64,000 bases of DNA from Phallusia fumigata (Eukaryota; Chordata; Ascidiacea; Phlebobranchia; Ascidiidae): positions 1-64,000 of the forward strand of contig QXVZ01020107.1 of the NCBI GenBank assembly GCA_008931825.1, given 5' to 3'. Below are positions 24,768-43,202 of this stretch, in pieces; position 1 is the stretch's first letter, and the number at the start of each line of letters is the position of its first letter. The notes beneath the pieces were generated by a model. The model was not told where the DNA came from. It saw only the letters and a list, made by a program, of their open reading frames with translations, and ran no database searches. Position numbers and translations under genes: made by a program.

Positions 24768-25994
24768 TTAATTTGTTTTTCGCACTACGGCATATAAATT
24801 AACCGTTGTTTCGTTGTCGAGTGTAACCATTTCTTCATCGTCTAGCGTTGAGGAGTGTCGAGCTTTAGAGAGTTGTTCAGGTTCAGGCAAGGCTACGTCA
24901 CTTAACACGTCATGGGGGGAGATATTGTCTAATTGTTCCAGAGTCACTCGTCTGGAACCGATGTCGGCGCCATCGTCGGAAGACTCCTTCGCTTGGATGC
25001 TGCGTAACAATTTTAATCTTGAATGTTGTAGTATATACAGATAATCTAAAAACTAAAGACTTGGTAGTCTATAGGAGACAATTGCACCTATTCCTGATAA
25101 ATGATACATAGAGTCGCCCAAAACTGTTCAAAAATGATTTTTGGAATATGTGCTTTGTTTTTAATTTAACTTTTAAAAGTACTTGTAATAATATTTTTGT
25201 TTCTTAGTTATTTGTTGTGTCTACATATCTGGAGTTCTGGACTTAAGAGTCAGTGCAGTGTCTACCTTCCAAAGTCCAGCCGCATTGTACTCAACTTGTG
25301 ACTAGTTATACAAAGCTTAAGTTTCCTGTTAAATACATAAACCCACATACCGAGTAAATTCGTTACATTACCTGTAATACCAAAACTCCTCTTGATTTCC
25401 AGCTGTGTCGGTGCGCTGCTCGGTCGACCTTGCAGGGGCGCCCCATCCACAACAACTTAACACTCTGCGTTTGTTGAAGTACAGTAAAACAGCTGCCAGT
25501 ACAGCCAATGACAATACGACTCCCACCGACACCCCAGCCGAGATAATCCTTTGGTTATCACTTAATGGATTCTGTAAATTGACATGAGAGACCGCACTTT
25601 TCCCTTCGGTGGTTGCGTATGAGTTTGTAAAAACCGAAGTCACATAAGGAGGACTTGTAAAGGCTTTTGTTCGGTTTGTCTGACAAATATATTGCCTTCG
25701 CTCATTGCAGTTGGTTTGTGTTGTCGTCCTTTCGCTGGGGTTGAACGTGAAACAGTTATCGCCAACTTGTTGTGTATTGTTGAAAGCCACCCAATATTCA
25801 CTAGACTTTCCAGCACTCTTGCAACACGCCTCAAGATCGTTCCTTGTTGCTTCGCTGTTGACGACAGCAATGGTTGCATTGTGAAGTTGAAGACAACGTT
25901 TTTTTGCTCTGTTGTACGGCCTCTTGAGAGACTGAAAACTGTAGATTTTGCTTTGACTCTCACACACCGAACAAGACATTTTGGATGTGCTCAC
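24768..25994 (-). CDS. C-type-lectin-like receptor D with tyrosine tail
   Basis: Exons 25994-25372 and 24999-24768 give 284 residues. Diverged lectin-like domain (MSCSVCESQSKIYSF to QYICQ with YWVAFNNTQ, matching YWVAFDGKQ in A), a short stalk, helix (GVSVGVVLSLAVLAAVLLYF), NKRR anchor and tail. The first exon ends EEFWYY plus two bases, as A ends EDFGYY. The tail exon ends TTVNLYAVVRKTN, sharing YAVVRK with receptor A, so A and D form one tail class. Start taken at the first ATG of the exon; MSCSVC five residues in is an alternative. Confidence 0.83.
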
Positions 25995-26673
25995 CTCGAA
26001 CTAACTATGTTAATCCTAATACACAAAATGTGGAATTCCATTTAGTTTCGGTTGCTAAGATGGCGCCTTTACATTTACTAAACCTTCATCAACGATATTC
26101 TTAGCTTCTGCTTGTCAATAAATGCAATATTGCTGTTGCACTTGTTTCTTCTGTGGTGCTATTGCTGACTAAATACCCCATTTTCCACTTAGAGCTGCAA
26201 CTTTCAGTTCCTGATATGGGGCAATGCGGAAGCAGTGGCGACATGCGGTCATAGGACTGAAATTACAGTGAATTGCTCAGAACTGGCAATAATAGTTTGC
26301 CTAATTTCGATAGCGCAATCTTAAAGAGTTAAAATGCAGTTTAAGGGAATTTCGTAAAGGTGACAATAGGTCAGATGTTGGGTATTGTGTTTTAAGCTGT
26401 AGGCTACACGATGGCTTTTGTAGGTCTTCAAAAGAATTACAACTCCAATGCATGTGTTCACTTGTATCAATTTTGTAAATTTAGCACAAGACACGAATTT
26501 GAAGAGGATAGCTTGACAGTTATGTTTTATTATATAAACGCCAAATTATGTATTTGTACATCACATATGCATTCGGCGACAACCCATTAACATCACGCAT
26601 ATACAGAAACTGAAGAATGTTCACTGTGGCAAACACGTTAAAATAGAACAAGTCGTGTAATTTCTCTTCCAGC

Positions 26674-28252
26674 TCAGCGTCGGCCTTTGTGTTTCAACGG
26701 GTGTTGCTTCCTGCCACGATCCTTGGGTAGTTCCCCTACTGCGAGAAACTCCTCATACTGCGGCGGGGCAGTTGTATTTACGTCATGGTTGTCATGGGGG
26801 TGTTGGTCTGGATCCTTGTTGGAAACGGGGCCGGGAATTTCGTGGTAGAAGTGATACGTGTCTTTTGCTGGTTGGTCCTGTGTTCTGTTTAACCCCTCGA
26901 CGCTGCAAAAACAACAAACGTATGCATATGGGGTCTAAAAGTGATGATTGGGAGTGTTTTACAGTACTTGCTTTTCATATTTACGGCAGTGATAGTAGGT
27001 CAGTTTGAGCGGAGCGGGATTTCGTTACTAGCTTGGTGTGGTCGCGTATTTGGGAATGGAGTGTAAGGATTTGTTTCAGAATAATATGAGGTTACAAAGT
27101 CGAATACAAGTGGGGTTTCTACCTTTTTTATGAATGTGAAAATCGCGACACCATCACATATGCCAGTAAATAGCATGCAGTTTAAATGGTGGCTCGTCTT
27201 GTTTATTGTAAATTACATATTTTTCACTTATTTCCCGCGGCATTTAATTTGCCTCACATTACTTAAAAGACTATTAATGATGTGCAAGTGCCCAAGTATT
27301 TCCGGAATCTGACACTAAAAATCAGATTGAACCGAGATCAGGAAATACTCTTTTAAACACCTGCAAAGTACATGACGCAGAGCCGCCTTCAAGCATTCGG
27401 TGCAACAGGCGAAACATTTTACCTGCGGTGGGATTCGAACCCACAAACGCAACCTAGCCGGGTGCTTTACTGCGACTCTTGTGCGAAAAGTGTATTCACG
27501 GATACCGCTACACTGGACAACTTACAACAGCGAGTCGTTCTGACAAACCGTTAACCACAAGCTTACTTGTAGTACTGATTATTTTCCGAAGCAGGAGACA
27601 CAGCATTTTCTCCCAGCACTCCTAGTGTTTGTGGTGCCCTGCTTGTCTTTTTCTTCTGTGCGTTGCAGCCACGTTTTCGATAAAGAAACAGAACTGCCAC
27701 CAGCAGAAGCAGAACCAGCGCCCCAACAATTCCACCAACTATCGGACCAACACCAACTCCACTTAGTAGCTTCGCGTCCACACTCACCGTTGTGTTTTGA
27801 CTAGCAGTTGAAAATCTATTGATTTCATTGGTTGAGTATGACAGACTTCTGGTTGATTGCGACACTTCCATATGTAGATTATCAGCGGCTGTAATCTCGG
27901 CAGGCTTTGCAAATGTGGTTGCAAAAGTCGTTGGCGCCGTGGTAGGTATGGAGTCTGCAACTGGCTGTAAATCAGCTTGACATAAATATGCTCTTTTACG
28001 ATTACATGGGTATTTGATCCTGCCCTTCCGGTTCATTAAGTAGCATCTATTCTTTTTGGCTTCTTCGGGTGTGGACGATATCCAATATCTGATATCAGGA
28101 AAGCACTTGAGTATTTTCTGACTGGTTGGATAGTTTCGAGGCACAGCCAATCTTCCGCCATGTTTCTCGCAAGACTTACCGGCATCGCTGTTACTCAAGC
28201 GACTTTTAGTGGTAAAATATTTATACCCACCAATTGTACAAGCTGATCCCAT
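26674..28252 (-). CDS. C-type-lectin-like receptor E with tyrosine tail
   Basis: Exons 28252-27567 and 26902-26674 give 304 residues (330 if an upstream in-frame ATG at 28330 is used). The lectin-like domain is the most diverged (MGSACTIGGYKYF to AYLCQ, with RYWISSTPEE). It has a Thr-rich stalk, helix (GPIVGGIVGALVLLLLVAVL), basic anchor, and the first exon ends NNQYY plus two bases. The tail exon has YHFYHEIPGPVSNKD and PPQYEEF, the same tail class as B and C although the lectin domain is not close to theirs. The start at 28252 was chosen by analogy with MACxPC starts in A to C. Confidence 0.8.
27415..27530 (-). repeat. tRNA-like SINE fragment
   Basis: The minus strand has GTGGGTTCGAATCCCACCGCAGG, a good T-arm with 3' acceptor half, and a weak A box (TGTAGCGGTATCCGTG). 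The 5' acceptor half does not pair with the 3' half, so it is a degenerate tRNA-like repeat. A relative lies at 48345-48415. It sits in the intron of receptor E. Confidence 0.45.
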
Positions 28253-28330
28253 AACGTTAACCAGTTTATCACCCTGAAGAGCGGAGTCGCTGCCTGAAGA
28301 TATGGGTACGTTATTAACACGCAATTGCAA

Positions 28331-29669
28331 AGGTAAACTAAAAACACTAACTACATTTTTTATTTCATTTGTACTATGATTCCGAAATTCTGTCAGTGAA
28401 TTTCGTTAATTGGGACTAATCTTTCTGTGCTCGTGGCTGGACAACAGATTACCGAGTATAAGAACTGAACAAATCACAGTAACCTGACGGGTATATATCA
28501 CGAGGGCTCATCCTTGCAATTCCTTTCCAGGTTTTTGACATAAAACTTTGGAACTATAACCTACAGTGGGATCCAAACGCTTTCTTTAGCCAACTACTTT
28601 CATAATGCAAAAACATAGTTGATTGTCATGTAACGTTGGTCGTTTCGTTACTTTCGGTTGACGAGCGTGCAATTACTCCATTGCCATGGGGCTATTTGTG
28701 TACGAATCCGTGTTGTGTCTCAAAACTCGTTTGGATTATGACCGAAAGAGGTACTGGGAGGAAAGTACCTTAAAGAAAACTAAATTCTTTGAGGTAATTT
28801 CCTTAAAGACGAAAAGCACCTTACAATCAACGACATTTTTTGGTTGCCGAAGTGTCACCAAACCTTTCTTTGGCAAATATAATGTTTGTACCGCAGCGCT
28901 GTTTACGTGCGAAACACTTGACTGTTTGATTTTCACGTGTTTTTTCTGCTTTTGATTTGCCTTTTTCCTGCCCACATTTTCACACGTGCAGTGTAGGCAC
29001 CAACAATTTCCACACTGGAAAACGCTGTATTCGGGTATTTGCAGGACGAACTACATACAATGGCTATAATTGGGAAGTACAAGAGCGTTTTCACCATTCT
29101 ACTTCTGTATTAACATCTCTTATCCATTCAGTTTCCAAAATCCTGCCTTTTAACCCCCACAAAACAATATTTAAAGTACAGCCAGGTATGTGCCGCCAAA
29201 CGGTTATCTCCTTCTCTACTTGTTTTTTTGCACAACGTACGGCATGAAAAACAGATATGCGGGTTGTTATCACGTTGTTAAAAATTGTACGCAACCTCTA
29301 TATTGTGGATTATGAGTATTCGCACAAACGTGATGACAAGTGAACCCATCAATGCAAGGGGGTACCATGTACCTCATTGTGACAATACATAATGATTTTA
29401 TTCAAACAACTTGGCAGGCAGCACCTGAAGAACACAGCCACCTACTTACAGTGGCACCCACAGACTTGTCAACAAAAACTGTCACTTTTACAATAAACCC
29501 CCAAAACAAAATAAAAAACATTTACCATTACCTTCTCACACTGCAAGAGTTAAAAGTTTACTTTTGTGAAAATACATTTACCAAACAACAACAAAAGCAT
29601 TTAAACATTTCTGCATAGAATAATGTACATTTTGGCACAAAATTATTGCTACATACACATATCTAAAAT
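28331..29669. other. intergenic, upstream of receptor E and downstream of GDP-fucose synthase
   Basis: No gene recognised. Open stretches on both strands near 28686-29300 overlap each other and show no family features. Confidence 0.5.
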
Positions 29670-36824
<7,155 letters not shown>

Positions 36825-37559
36825 TTATTTTAAGTGAGCTAGTTTATTACGAACTAGTAGCAAAAAAACAGGAGAGGCTTATTTTGTCTGACGACGTACG
36901 AAGTGTCGCCAAATCTTTGAGTGAATGAAAACCAATCAAACGCACACAGGCCTACTGCAAACAAACAATCGTATGAGGCCTATGCACAAAAACGCTACGA
37001 TTTCCGACTCTAACGCGTAGTCATTGATTAACAATAGACGGATCGGCATGGATTGTATTTTAATAACCGCCTATTGTACAGTTCAAGAACAATAATCCGT
37101 CCCACACATGATACAACAATTAAAGCCACATTTGTTGATTGTGTCAGCACTGATAACATGCGTGTTCCTCTGACACCACTATTAGGGTTAGTGTACCTAA
37201 TTATTGACCAGACCATGTCTGTTTCAAGCCTAAAGCATTTTGGATGTCGCAGAGACATTTTTATTGTTATTTATAGTTGTTTCTCAACCGGTGACACAAG
37301 CACAACTAGTGATACGCGACGACACATTCCAGGGGTTTTGCAAATCGCGATTCTTCTGATCGCTATTGCTTTTCCGGAACTATAGGTGGTACACTCGAGC
37401 ACAACACGGTTGAAAACCTCTGCTTTGAGTGCTACACAAAAATATATTTTACCCTGCAGCAAAAGATAAGCTATTTGAAAATTATTTTGAAATCCTAATG
37501 ACTTCGCGCGCCATATTGATGACGTCACTGCTGTGTTTCGGTGTTTGTTTGTTACATTT

Positions 37560-37672
37560 TTATCCTCGGGGGGCGGAACAACGCCGTGGGGCCACCTGCT
37601 TCATTGTAGTTCCGGTGGAGTGACTTCAGTTAAGGCCAACCCATCGGGTCCACTGGGTTGGAGCAAGACTTA
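37560..37672 (-). repeat. tRNA-derived SINE copy, first family, short
   Basis: Shows TTTTTATCCTCGGGGGGCGG, CCACCTGCTTCATTGTAGTT and GGCCAACCCATCGGGTCCAC, a shortened version of the family body without a clear tRNA head. Confidence 0.55.
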
Positions 37673-38140
37673 ATAGACGAGTCAACTCAGGAAGGGCATC
37701 ACATTACCGTAAATCAGTGGTTCCAAACCTTTTTTAATGCATTCCCTCTTTGCTTATTTTGGAACTTTTTATTCCTCCCTACAAGACAGGAATTGATAAA
37801 AAGCAATATTAAAACGTTAGAAACCACTCGTCTACCTCAATAGAAATACAACACTTATCATGAATAACTTTACTATGAACTCCTCCCCTTANTTTACATT
37901 TTTGACAATTAGAGCAGTCCCAACCATGGGTTGCAGTTTGTTTATCCTGACTGACTACACTTGTTATGTATTGTTAACTTTTAGATTTAAGTTATGAATT
38001 ATTACCACAACTGAAAATAACAGTATTGTTATTCAACCCTGTTTTTTGGTCATAATTTCGGTCACAGTAAAATTTTTGTTTTTTAAATTGATTACAGAAA
38101 AAATAGGCTGAGAATTGATGAATTAAGGTAACTTTAGCTC
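37673..38140. other. no gene found; contains a contig join at 37892
   Basis: 37710 begins AATCAGTGGTTCCAAACC, resembling one end of a hAT-type element, but no second end was seen. A single n lies at 37892. The 3' exons of the tryptophanyl-tRNA synthetase gene were expected here and are absent. Confidence 0.5.
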
Positions 38141-38145
38141 TAATG

Positions 38146-38595
38146 CAGTGGTTTCAAACCTGGGGGGCGCGACCCCAAAAGGGGTCACAGGGAGATTTTC
38201 TGGGGGTCGCGACAGATATATGATCTTTTTACAAACACAGACAGATATGTGATATTTTTACGACTTTTTATCACACATAGGTTACAACTGGTTTGGCCTG
38301 CATCACCTGTCTTGTCAGGTACGATAAGCAGTAGGCTATGTGCCCATAGTTAACTGCACAGGCATTGTCAATGACATGTCACAATAGTTATTGTCGTCAA
38401 CAATAAAATCCTTATGTTAAGACCGTGAAGTTGCAAAGCCAGCCGTCCCATGGAGCAAAAGTGAATGTTAATAAATGATATACTGTAAAAAGCAATTTTA
38501 TTGATCTTGTTTAGAAAAAAAACTGGTTGGTTGGGACGCAAGACATTTTAAATCATTATAGGAGGTCACCAGTCAGAAAAGGTTGGGAACCACAG
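38146..38595. mobile_element. hAT-type MITE with perfect 8-bp target duplication
   Basis: Left end CAGTGGTTTCAAACCTGGGG, right end GGTTGGGAACCACAG, as inverted repeats. The flanking octamer CTCTAATG is present at 38138-38145 and 38596-38603. Internal GGGGGTCGCGACAGATATAT is typical of this class of short hAT elements. It is 450 bp with no ORF. Confidence 0.88.
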
Positions 38596-38798
38596 CTCTA
38601 ATGTAACATGATTAACTGACATTGTAATATCTACAAACTAACCATTACATGACAAGTCTTTTGGATTGAAAACTTTGGGTAAAAAGGTGGAATTTTCACT
38701 CTTTCAGCAATTTTAATGTCATTCAGATAACATGAGTCAAAATTTTACATATTATGCAACATCAGTCTTTTACGGCAAAAAAGTTTTAAATTAGTTAC

Positions 38799-40071
38799 CT
38801 TCCATTGGGGAAGTTTCCTAAGTTGATTCAGGGCGACCTGGCAACTAAGAAGCCAAGACAAAGCAGAATGTTCCAAAACATCTGATTGTTGAAATAAAAC
38901 TGATCGTTTTGGGTCAATTCCACACGCTAGCAAACAAGCTGTCATATCAAGGATGTGGGTCCTCAACACAGATTTGTCCTTGAAATAACAAAAAAAACAG
39001 ATTAAGTTGCATTGTAAGAAAACAACCATTTTGTTATTTTTGTGACAACACACAATGGACAAAACAACATCACACCAATTAACATTTACTGACGTTACCA
39101 TCAAGCTATAATTCAAAACCTACATATTTCTTTAGTACTGGGCCAATTGGCATACAGAGTGTAGAGTAGAAAAAATATACAGTGCTTTATAGTCAGTTTA
39201 TTGCGACGAACTTAGAAAATGTAACAAATACCACATTGGATGTAGTAAAGCAGATTGAAAAGAGAAAATTTTAAATCACCAGTTGTACCAAATACTGCTG
39301 ACAATACAATAGGTAAAGACACAAGTAAAAAGTATAGAAATTTTCTGCGAGTGTTAGATAATCCAAATTTAGGGTTACTACCTTACTTTATTTACCTTTG
39401 GAATAGTTACGGAATGCATGTCAACAATGCTGTAATAAATAGTAGCTTGTTTTTCTTGCATTGCCACCCAATGCTTAATTGCCCCAAGGTAATTTCCAAT
39501 GTGAGGAATTCCAGTTGGTTGGATGCCAGAAAATATCACTTCCTCCTTCTACAAAAAACAACCTATATGTCCAAGGTAATGTTATGGAAAAATGACCACG
39601 TACATTTGAAACAAAAAAAAGCTGCTGTAATGCCGATGGAGCATTTGTTATTTTTGAAACAGTTAAATAATAAAGCAAGAAATTTTAGATTCTGACTGTT
39701 GTCAAAACTAGTTGAGTGGCACTGCACTAAATGATCAAGTGCATTTATCGTTAGCTATTGCAAATTTTTATGGACAAAAGGAAATAAACTGTGTTTCACA
39801 CAAAATGTGCCATTAAACAAAAACGAATATTTGTGTGAATTTTTACGTTGGATGACTTAGAAAACCTTAAACAGCTGTAAAATCCAATGTTACAACACGC
39901 TTAACACAAGATCACATTTACTTTACAGATAAAACACGAGCCTTTCTTTGTTGACCAGCTTACCGGCGTTGCAAAGGTGGATTTTGTGGAAAACTTGCGG
40001 GGAACATTCCATGCGTAATACGGACCGCAGTTCCATTGAATCAAAATCGAACGTAATCGTTTGGCTGCCAT
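38799..40071 (-). CDS. WARS2: mitochondrial tryptophanyl-tRNA synthetase, 5' exons only
   Basis: Exons 40071-39964, 39548-39396, 38978-38799 join in phase to 147 residues. Function: charges mitochondrial tRNA-Trp; class I synthetase. Seen: a basic, hydroxyl-rich N-terminus suited to mitochondrial import ([22 protein letters not shown]); [19 protein letters not shown] with the HIGN form of the class I HIGH signature; [51 protein letters not shown]. The remaining roughly 210 residues (the LLTYPVLQAADILLY region, KMSKS loop and anticodon-binding part) were not found downstream before GDP-fucose synthase. The single n at 37892 lies in that interval, so the 3' exons were probably lost at a contig join. 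Confidence 0.88.
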
Positions 40072-40586
40072 GTTGTTAAATCACCAAAGCTCGCAACGGT
40101 TAAGCTGCTTCCATTGTTTGTTTCAGGGAGAACGAGGAAATAATTGTGTTATTTATTATGTTTGTGGCATTAGTGAAGGGACTTTCCCACAATTTCGGCG
40201 TAAATCAAGCGGCACGTGTATATCGCATAGAAATCATGCGTGACAGGAAAATTTCCGTATTTCGCAAATGAGTTCCTTCGGGCAGTCACGCATACTTTGC
40301 ACGTACTATGACTTTTAACTGCAATACGATCCAATTCGTGATTGACTGATAAAAAGTCACACAAATCGCTTTTACAAACGTTTATTCGCACAACACGACA
40401 ACAAAACTTCCAAATTTGTTCATACCTTCCGGATTTTAGTATTTTAGTACAGTTTCTTTACTACTTTGTAGTACATTGACCGAGAGAACAACCGGTCACC
40501 TTAAGACACATGTTTTTAGGTGTAGCGGTTGTGTTTCGTAATAAAAAGAAAACCAACACATCTTCTTGAATCATACTAGTACTTAC

Positions 40587-40646
40587 AGTATTATCAAAAT
40601 AGTGTTCGTCGCCATGGTTAACTACGCGAAACTCTCCGGAAAACAT
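40587..40646 (-). CDS. possible first coding exon, unknown protein
   Basis: MFSGEFRVVNHGDEHYFDNT is followed directly by GTAAGTAC, a consensus donor. Composition looks coding. It lies between the tetraspan stop (40751) and the start of the tryptophanyl-tRNA synthetase (40071). No acceptor exon was assigned, and it could be a short separate gene or a chance match. Confidence 0.28.
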
Positions 40647-40750
40647 CTTTTAGTCAGGTAAAAAAGTTCGACAAGTTTCCAAGGTCACGTTACCGCAAAT
40701 GAATATAACACCTCAAACGAAAATAAAAGTTCCGTGTTGATAATACGTAA

Positions 40751-42019
40751 TTATGCCTTCCGAAGTTTCGCTGAGGTGAAGTTTAAAACGGATGAGATCA
40801 TAAGTAAAACCACGACCATCCAAGCAATGACAAGACTGTATCCGAAACTGTAAGAACGACCATCGCCGATGAACTCTCTTTGGGTAGACTTGGCTGTAAA
40901 AATTGCTGTTCCAATCAGCGCGCAAACACCTGGGAATTTGAAACACGATCAGGGTTTACAATCTTTGTTATTGAAGAAAAAAATTGGCATGCGTTTGTAG
41001 TTGACATGATATAAAACCACACAAAACAAGTTCGTTTCTACTTAGGGTCGAAACAAGTGATTTAAAAGGAAACATATAATTTGATTGTTTTTTGGTTTTA
41101 TTGGTTTAATATTGGGTATAACTGGCATTGGTCACTCTTATGCAACCATATCCCTTCTAAGCTACTGTCTGCTCATTTCTGATTCAGCATGTGACTTTGT
41201 TTTGTAAAACCTGACTTTTAAACATGTCAAAAGCAAGCGTTTTTGGATAAAACAATTTACGAATATAGACAAAGCAACCAGAAATATATTGGTTTGATTT
41301 TTGTACAGTTGAATAGTCTTTAGAGGCCTGTTTTGATTTATTTTGTAATCTATGTGTTACTTAGTCTAAATTTACTACAACTGTGCTTACTTGCGGCCAA
41401 ACCAATCCCAGCCCCGGCGAATTGAACTTTTCTCAGTCGTTTGGCGAATCCCACAATAGAAACAATATTTGAAACAAGTGTCAAAATCGCTCCGATGATG
41501 ATGAAAGCACGTGAGGCGCTCAGCCAATCAAAATCTACCAGCACCAAACCAACCATTGAGTTCAGGTAATGTAAACACACACAAAAGAATAAATTATTTC
41601 ATAAATTTAACTGTCAAAATGATTGTGTAGAGTAAACACAAAAGCTGTATTTATTTTTTAGCATAATTGAAAGCATAACTGCCAGAGAGCTTGTGTACAA
41701 TAAATACATTGTAACGCAAACGTTTCAACAATCGCTGTTTTATTCATTAACTGACCCAACACCATACACAAGCTCTCTGGCAGTTAATTGAGCCAATCTT
41801 CGAGTCCGAATTTGTATGTCTCCACAACAATTATTCTATATGTCATCGTATTTTACCTATAGAGTGACACATGCCCATGGAATCGCAAAATAGGAACAGT
41901 CCCACATGCTGTTTGTCAACGTAAATCCAGTATGACGTCACCGTGCAGTTCACGAGCAGCGCGAAGGCGAACCAGCCGGAGATATTGGCAAACACGTTCG
42001 ACAAGCAAATCTTATCCAT
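40751..42019 (-). CDS. PMP22/EMP/claudin-superfamily tetraspan membrane protein
   Basis: Exons 42019-41857, 41534-41391, 40929-40751 sum to 486 nt, 161 residues; PMP22 has 160. Four membrane helices: ISGWFAFALLVNCTVTSYWI; FIIIGAILTLVSNIVSIVGF; FAGAGIGLAASVCALIGTAI; YSLVIAWMVVVLLMISSVLN. The first extracellular loop has VGLFLFCDSMGMCHS, matching the W-GLW-C-C signature region of the family with the two loop cysteines. The acceptor of exon 2 (GGTGCTGGTAG) was chosen because it keeps phase and removes a poorly fitting upstream extension. Likely at the plasma membrane in junctions or vesicle traffic. Which subfamily (PMP22, EMP, claudin-like) is unresolved. Confidence 0.82.
41688..41785. repeat. 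palindromic MITE, AACTGCCAGAGAGC family
   Basis: Terminal inverted repeats AACTGCCAGAGAGCTTGTGT and its reverse complement enclose ACGTTTCAACAATCGCTG. Related copies: 7640-7716, 44740-44851, 55420-55507, 63418-63482. It lies in intron 1 of the tetraspan gene. Confidence 0.75.
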
Positions 42020-42241
42020 CGTGTCTGTACAAAAAAAATACTCAATTTACGAAAATAGAATCTGGCTTCGTGAGTTTCAAACCGTCTCTTGGTTTAAAAG
42101 CCTTAAACGTCCAAAATCATAGTTTGGTATGTTGAAGGGAAAGTCAATTGTTAGTTGTTGGTGCAAATTTCCCGACAAAATAACCTGATGTTGACGCCCA
42201 GACTTTTCTTGTGTGCCATTTAGGAAAACTTCCCACAAAGC

Positions 42242-42440
42242 TAGGATTGCCAACCGTCCTTTATTTCAAAGGACATCCTTTATTCAGCTCTATTTGTCCT
42301 TGTCCTTTATTGAGATTTGAAATACCACTGTTTGTCCTTTATTTTAAAATCATTTTAACTTGTGGTTAAATTTCTGAACTGAGACTCGAAGCACCGAAAC
42401 AAATGTAACATATCATACAACAAGGTAGTGATGAGGCCCT
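42242..42440 (+). repeat. dispersed repeat, second copy of the 33740 family
   Basis: Starts ATTGCCAACCGTCCTTTATT and is colinear with 33740-33930 through ACAACAAGGTAGTGATGAGGC. Divergence is moderate, with small indels. Confidence 0.75.
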
Positions 42441-42920
42441 TCACAAAATCGAGCCCTAATTTGTTACTAAAGAAATGTATGTGAGAAAACTTGTAATGAT
42501 CGAAATATTAATTAAAAGTGTGTCTTAAAGGCGTGATAAAATGTCAATTAAGTTTTCATGTCTTTTATTGTAGCTCAACAGAGTTGGCAACTCTACGCAT
42601 ATCAAATGTATTATTCTTCATTCCTGCCCAAACTAAAATTGTTTTTTTTTCTTCTAAACACTTTGCTGACCTGAACGCTCTCTTCTTAAAAAGTAAGAAC
42701 GCAAATCTTCCAACTACAATTACAAGCACAAAATGTATTGTTGGTAATTTCAGTGAAAACGTACAATCCCTGTTATTTTTCAATCAATTTTCACACTTGC
42801 AATACAGACCGTCCTACCCTAGTTGTGATTCAACTACAAATATTGAACAAGTTTTTGATTTCTAATTTACAACATAGACCGTCTTTCCCTGGCATATAGT
42901 TATTACCTGTATCGGCTGTC

Positions 42921-43202
42921 CTACTTTAATTTCTTGGTGGTCAAATCGTCGTTCACTCGCAGTATTGAAAAGACTTGAGAAAGTTTCAGTTGACCTAATC
43001 GCGAATCGAAGTCGCTACTAAGGCGTTTGAGACGCGAAACATTTGCGTTTCCGGTACAAAGATAATTGATTATGTCGTAACAGAGAACAAGATAACCCAT
43101 GACGTAATCGCTAGTCACGTGTTGGCACCCGTTCCTGTGAATGTCTGATGTTACGCTCCATACATGTGCCGAACGTCGTCCTGCTAAGGGCGTAATACCC
43201 AC
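42921..43202 (-). CDS. hypothetical 93-residue protein or exon
   Basis: Intact frame from ATG to stop with GC content above the flanks and coding-like composition (SRLKRLSSDFDSRLGQLKLS). No membrane helix or signal is evident. No family was recognised. It lies upstream of the tetraspan gene, same strand, and could be a separate small gene or an exon. Confidence 0.35.
   Translation of the reverse strand: MGITPLAGRRSAHVWSVTSDIHRNGCQHVTSDYVMGYLVLCYDIINYLCTGNANVSRLKRLSSDFDSRLGQLKLSQVFSILRVNDDLTTKKLK

Noticed and set aside
27415-27530. Possible tRNA gene on the minus strand
   Set aside because: The T-arm is good but the 5' acceptor strand does not pair and no anticodon stem could be drawn; treated as a tRNA-like repeat.
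28686-29294. Overlapping frames on both strands between receptor E and GDP-fucose synthase
   Set aside because: Mutually overlapping, no splice signals or family features.
40461-40586. Extension of the MFSGEF frame to a 61-residue protein
   Set aside because: A consensus donor follows DNT and composition changes after it; the extension looks intronic.
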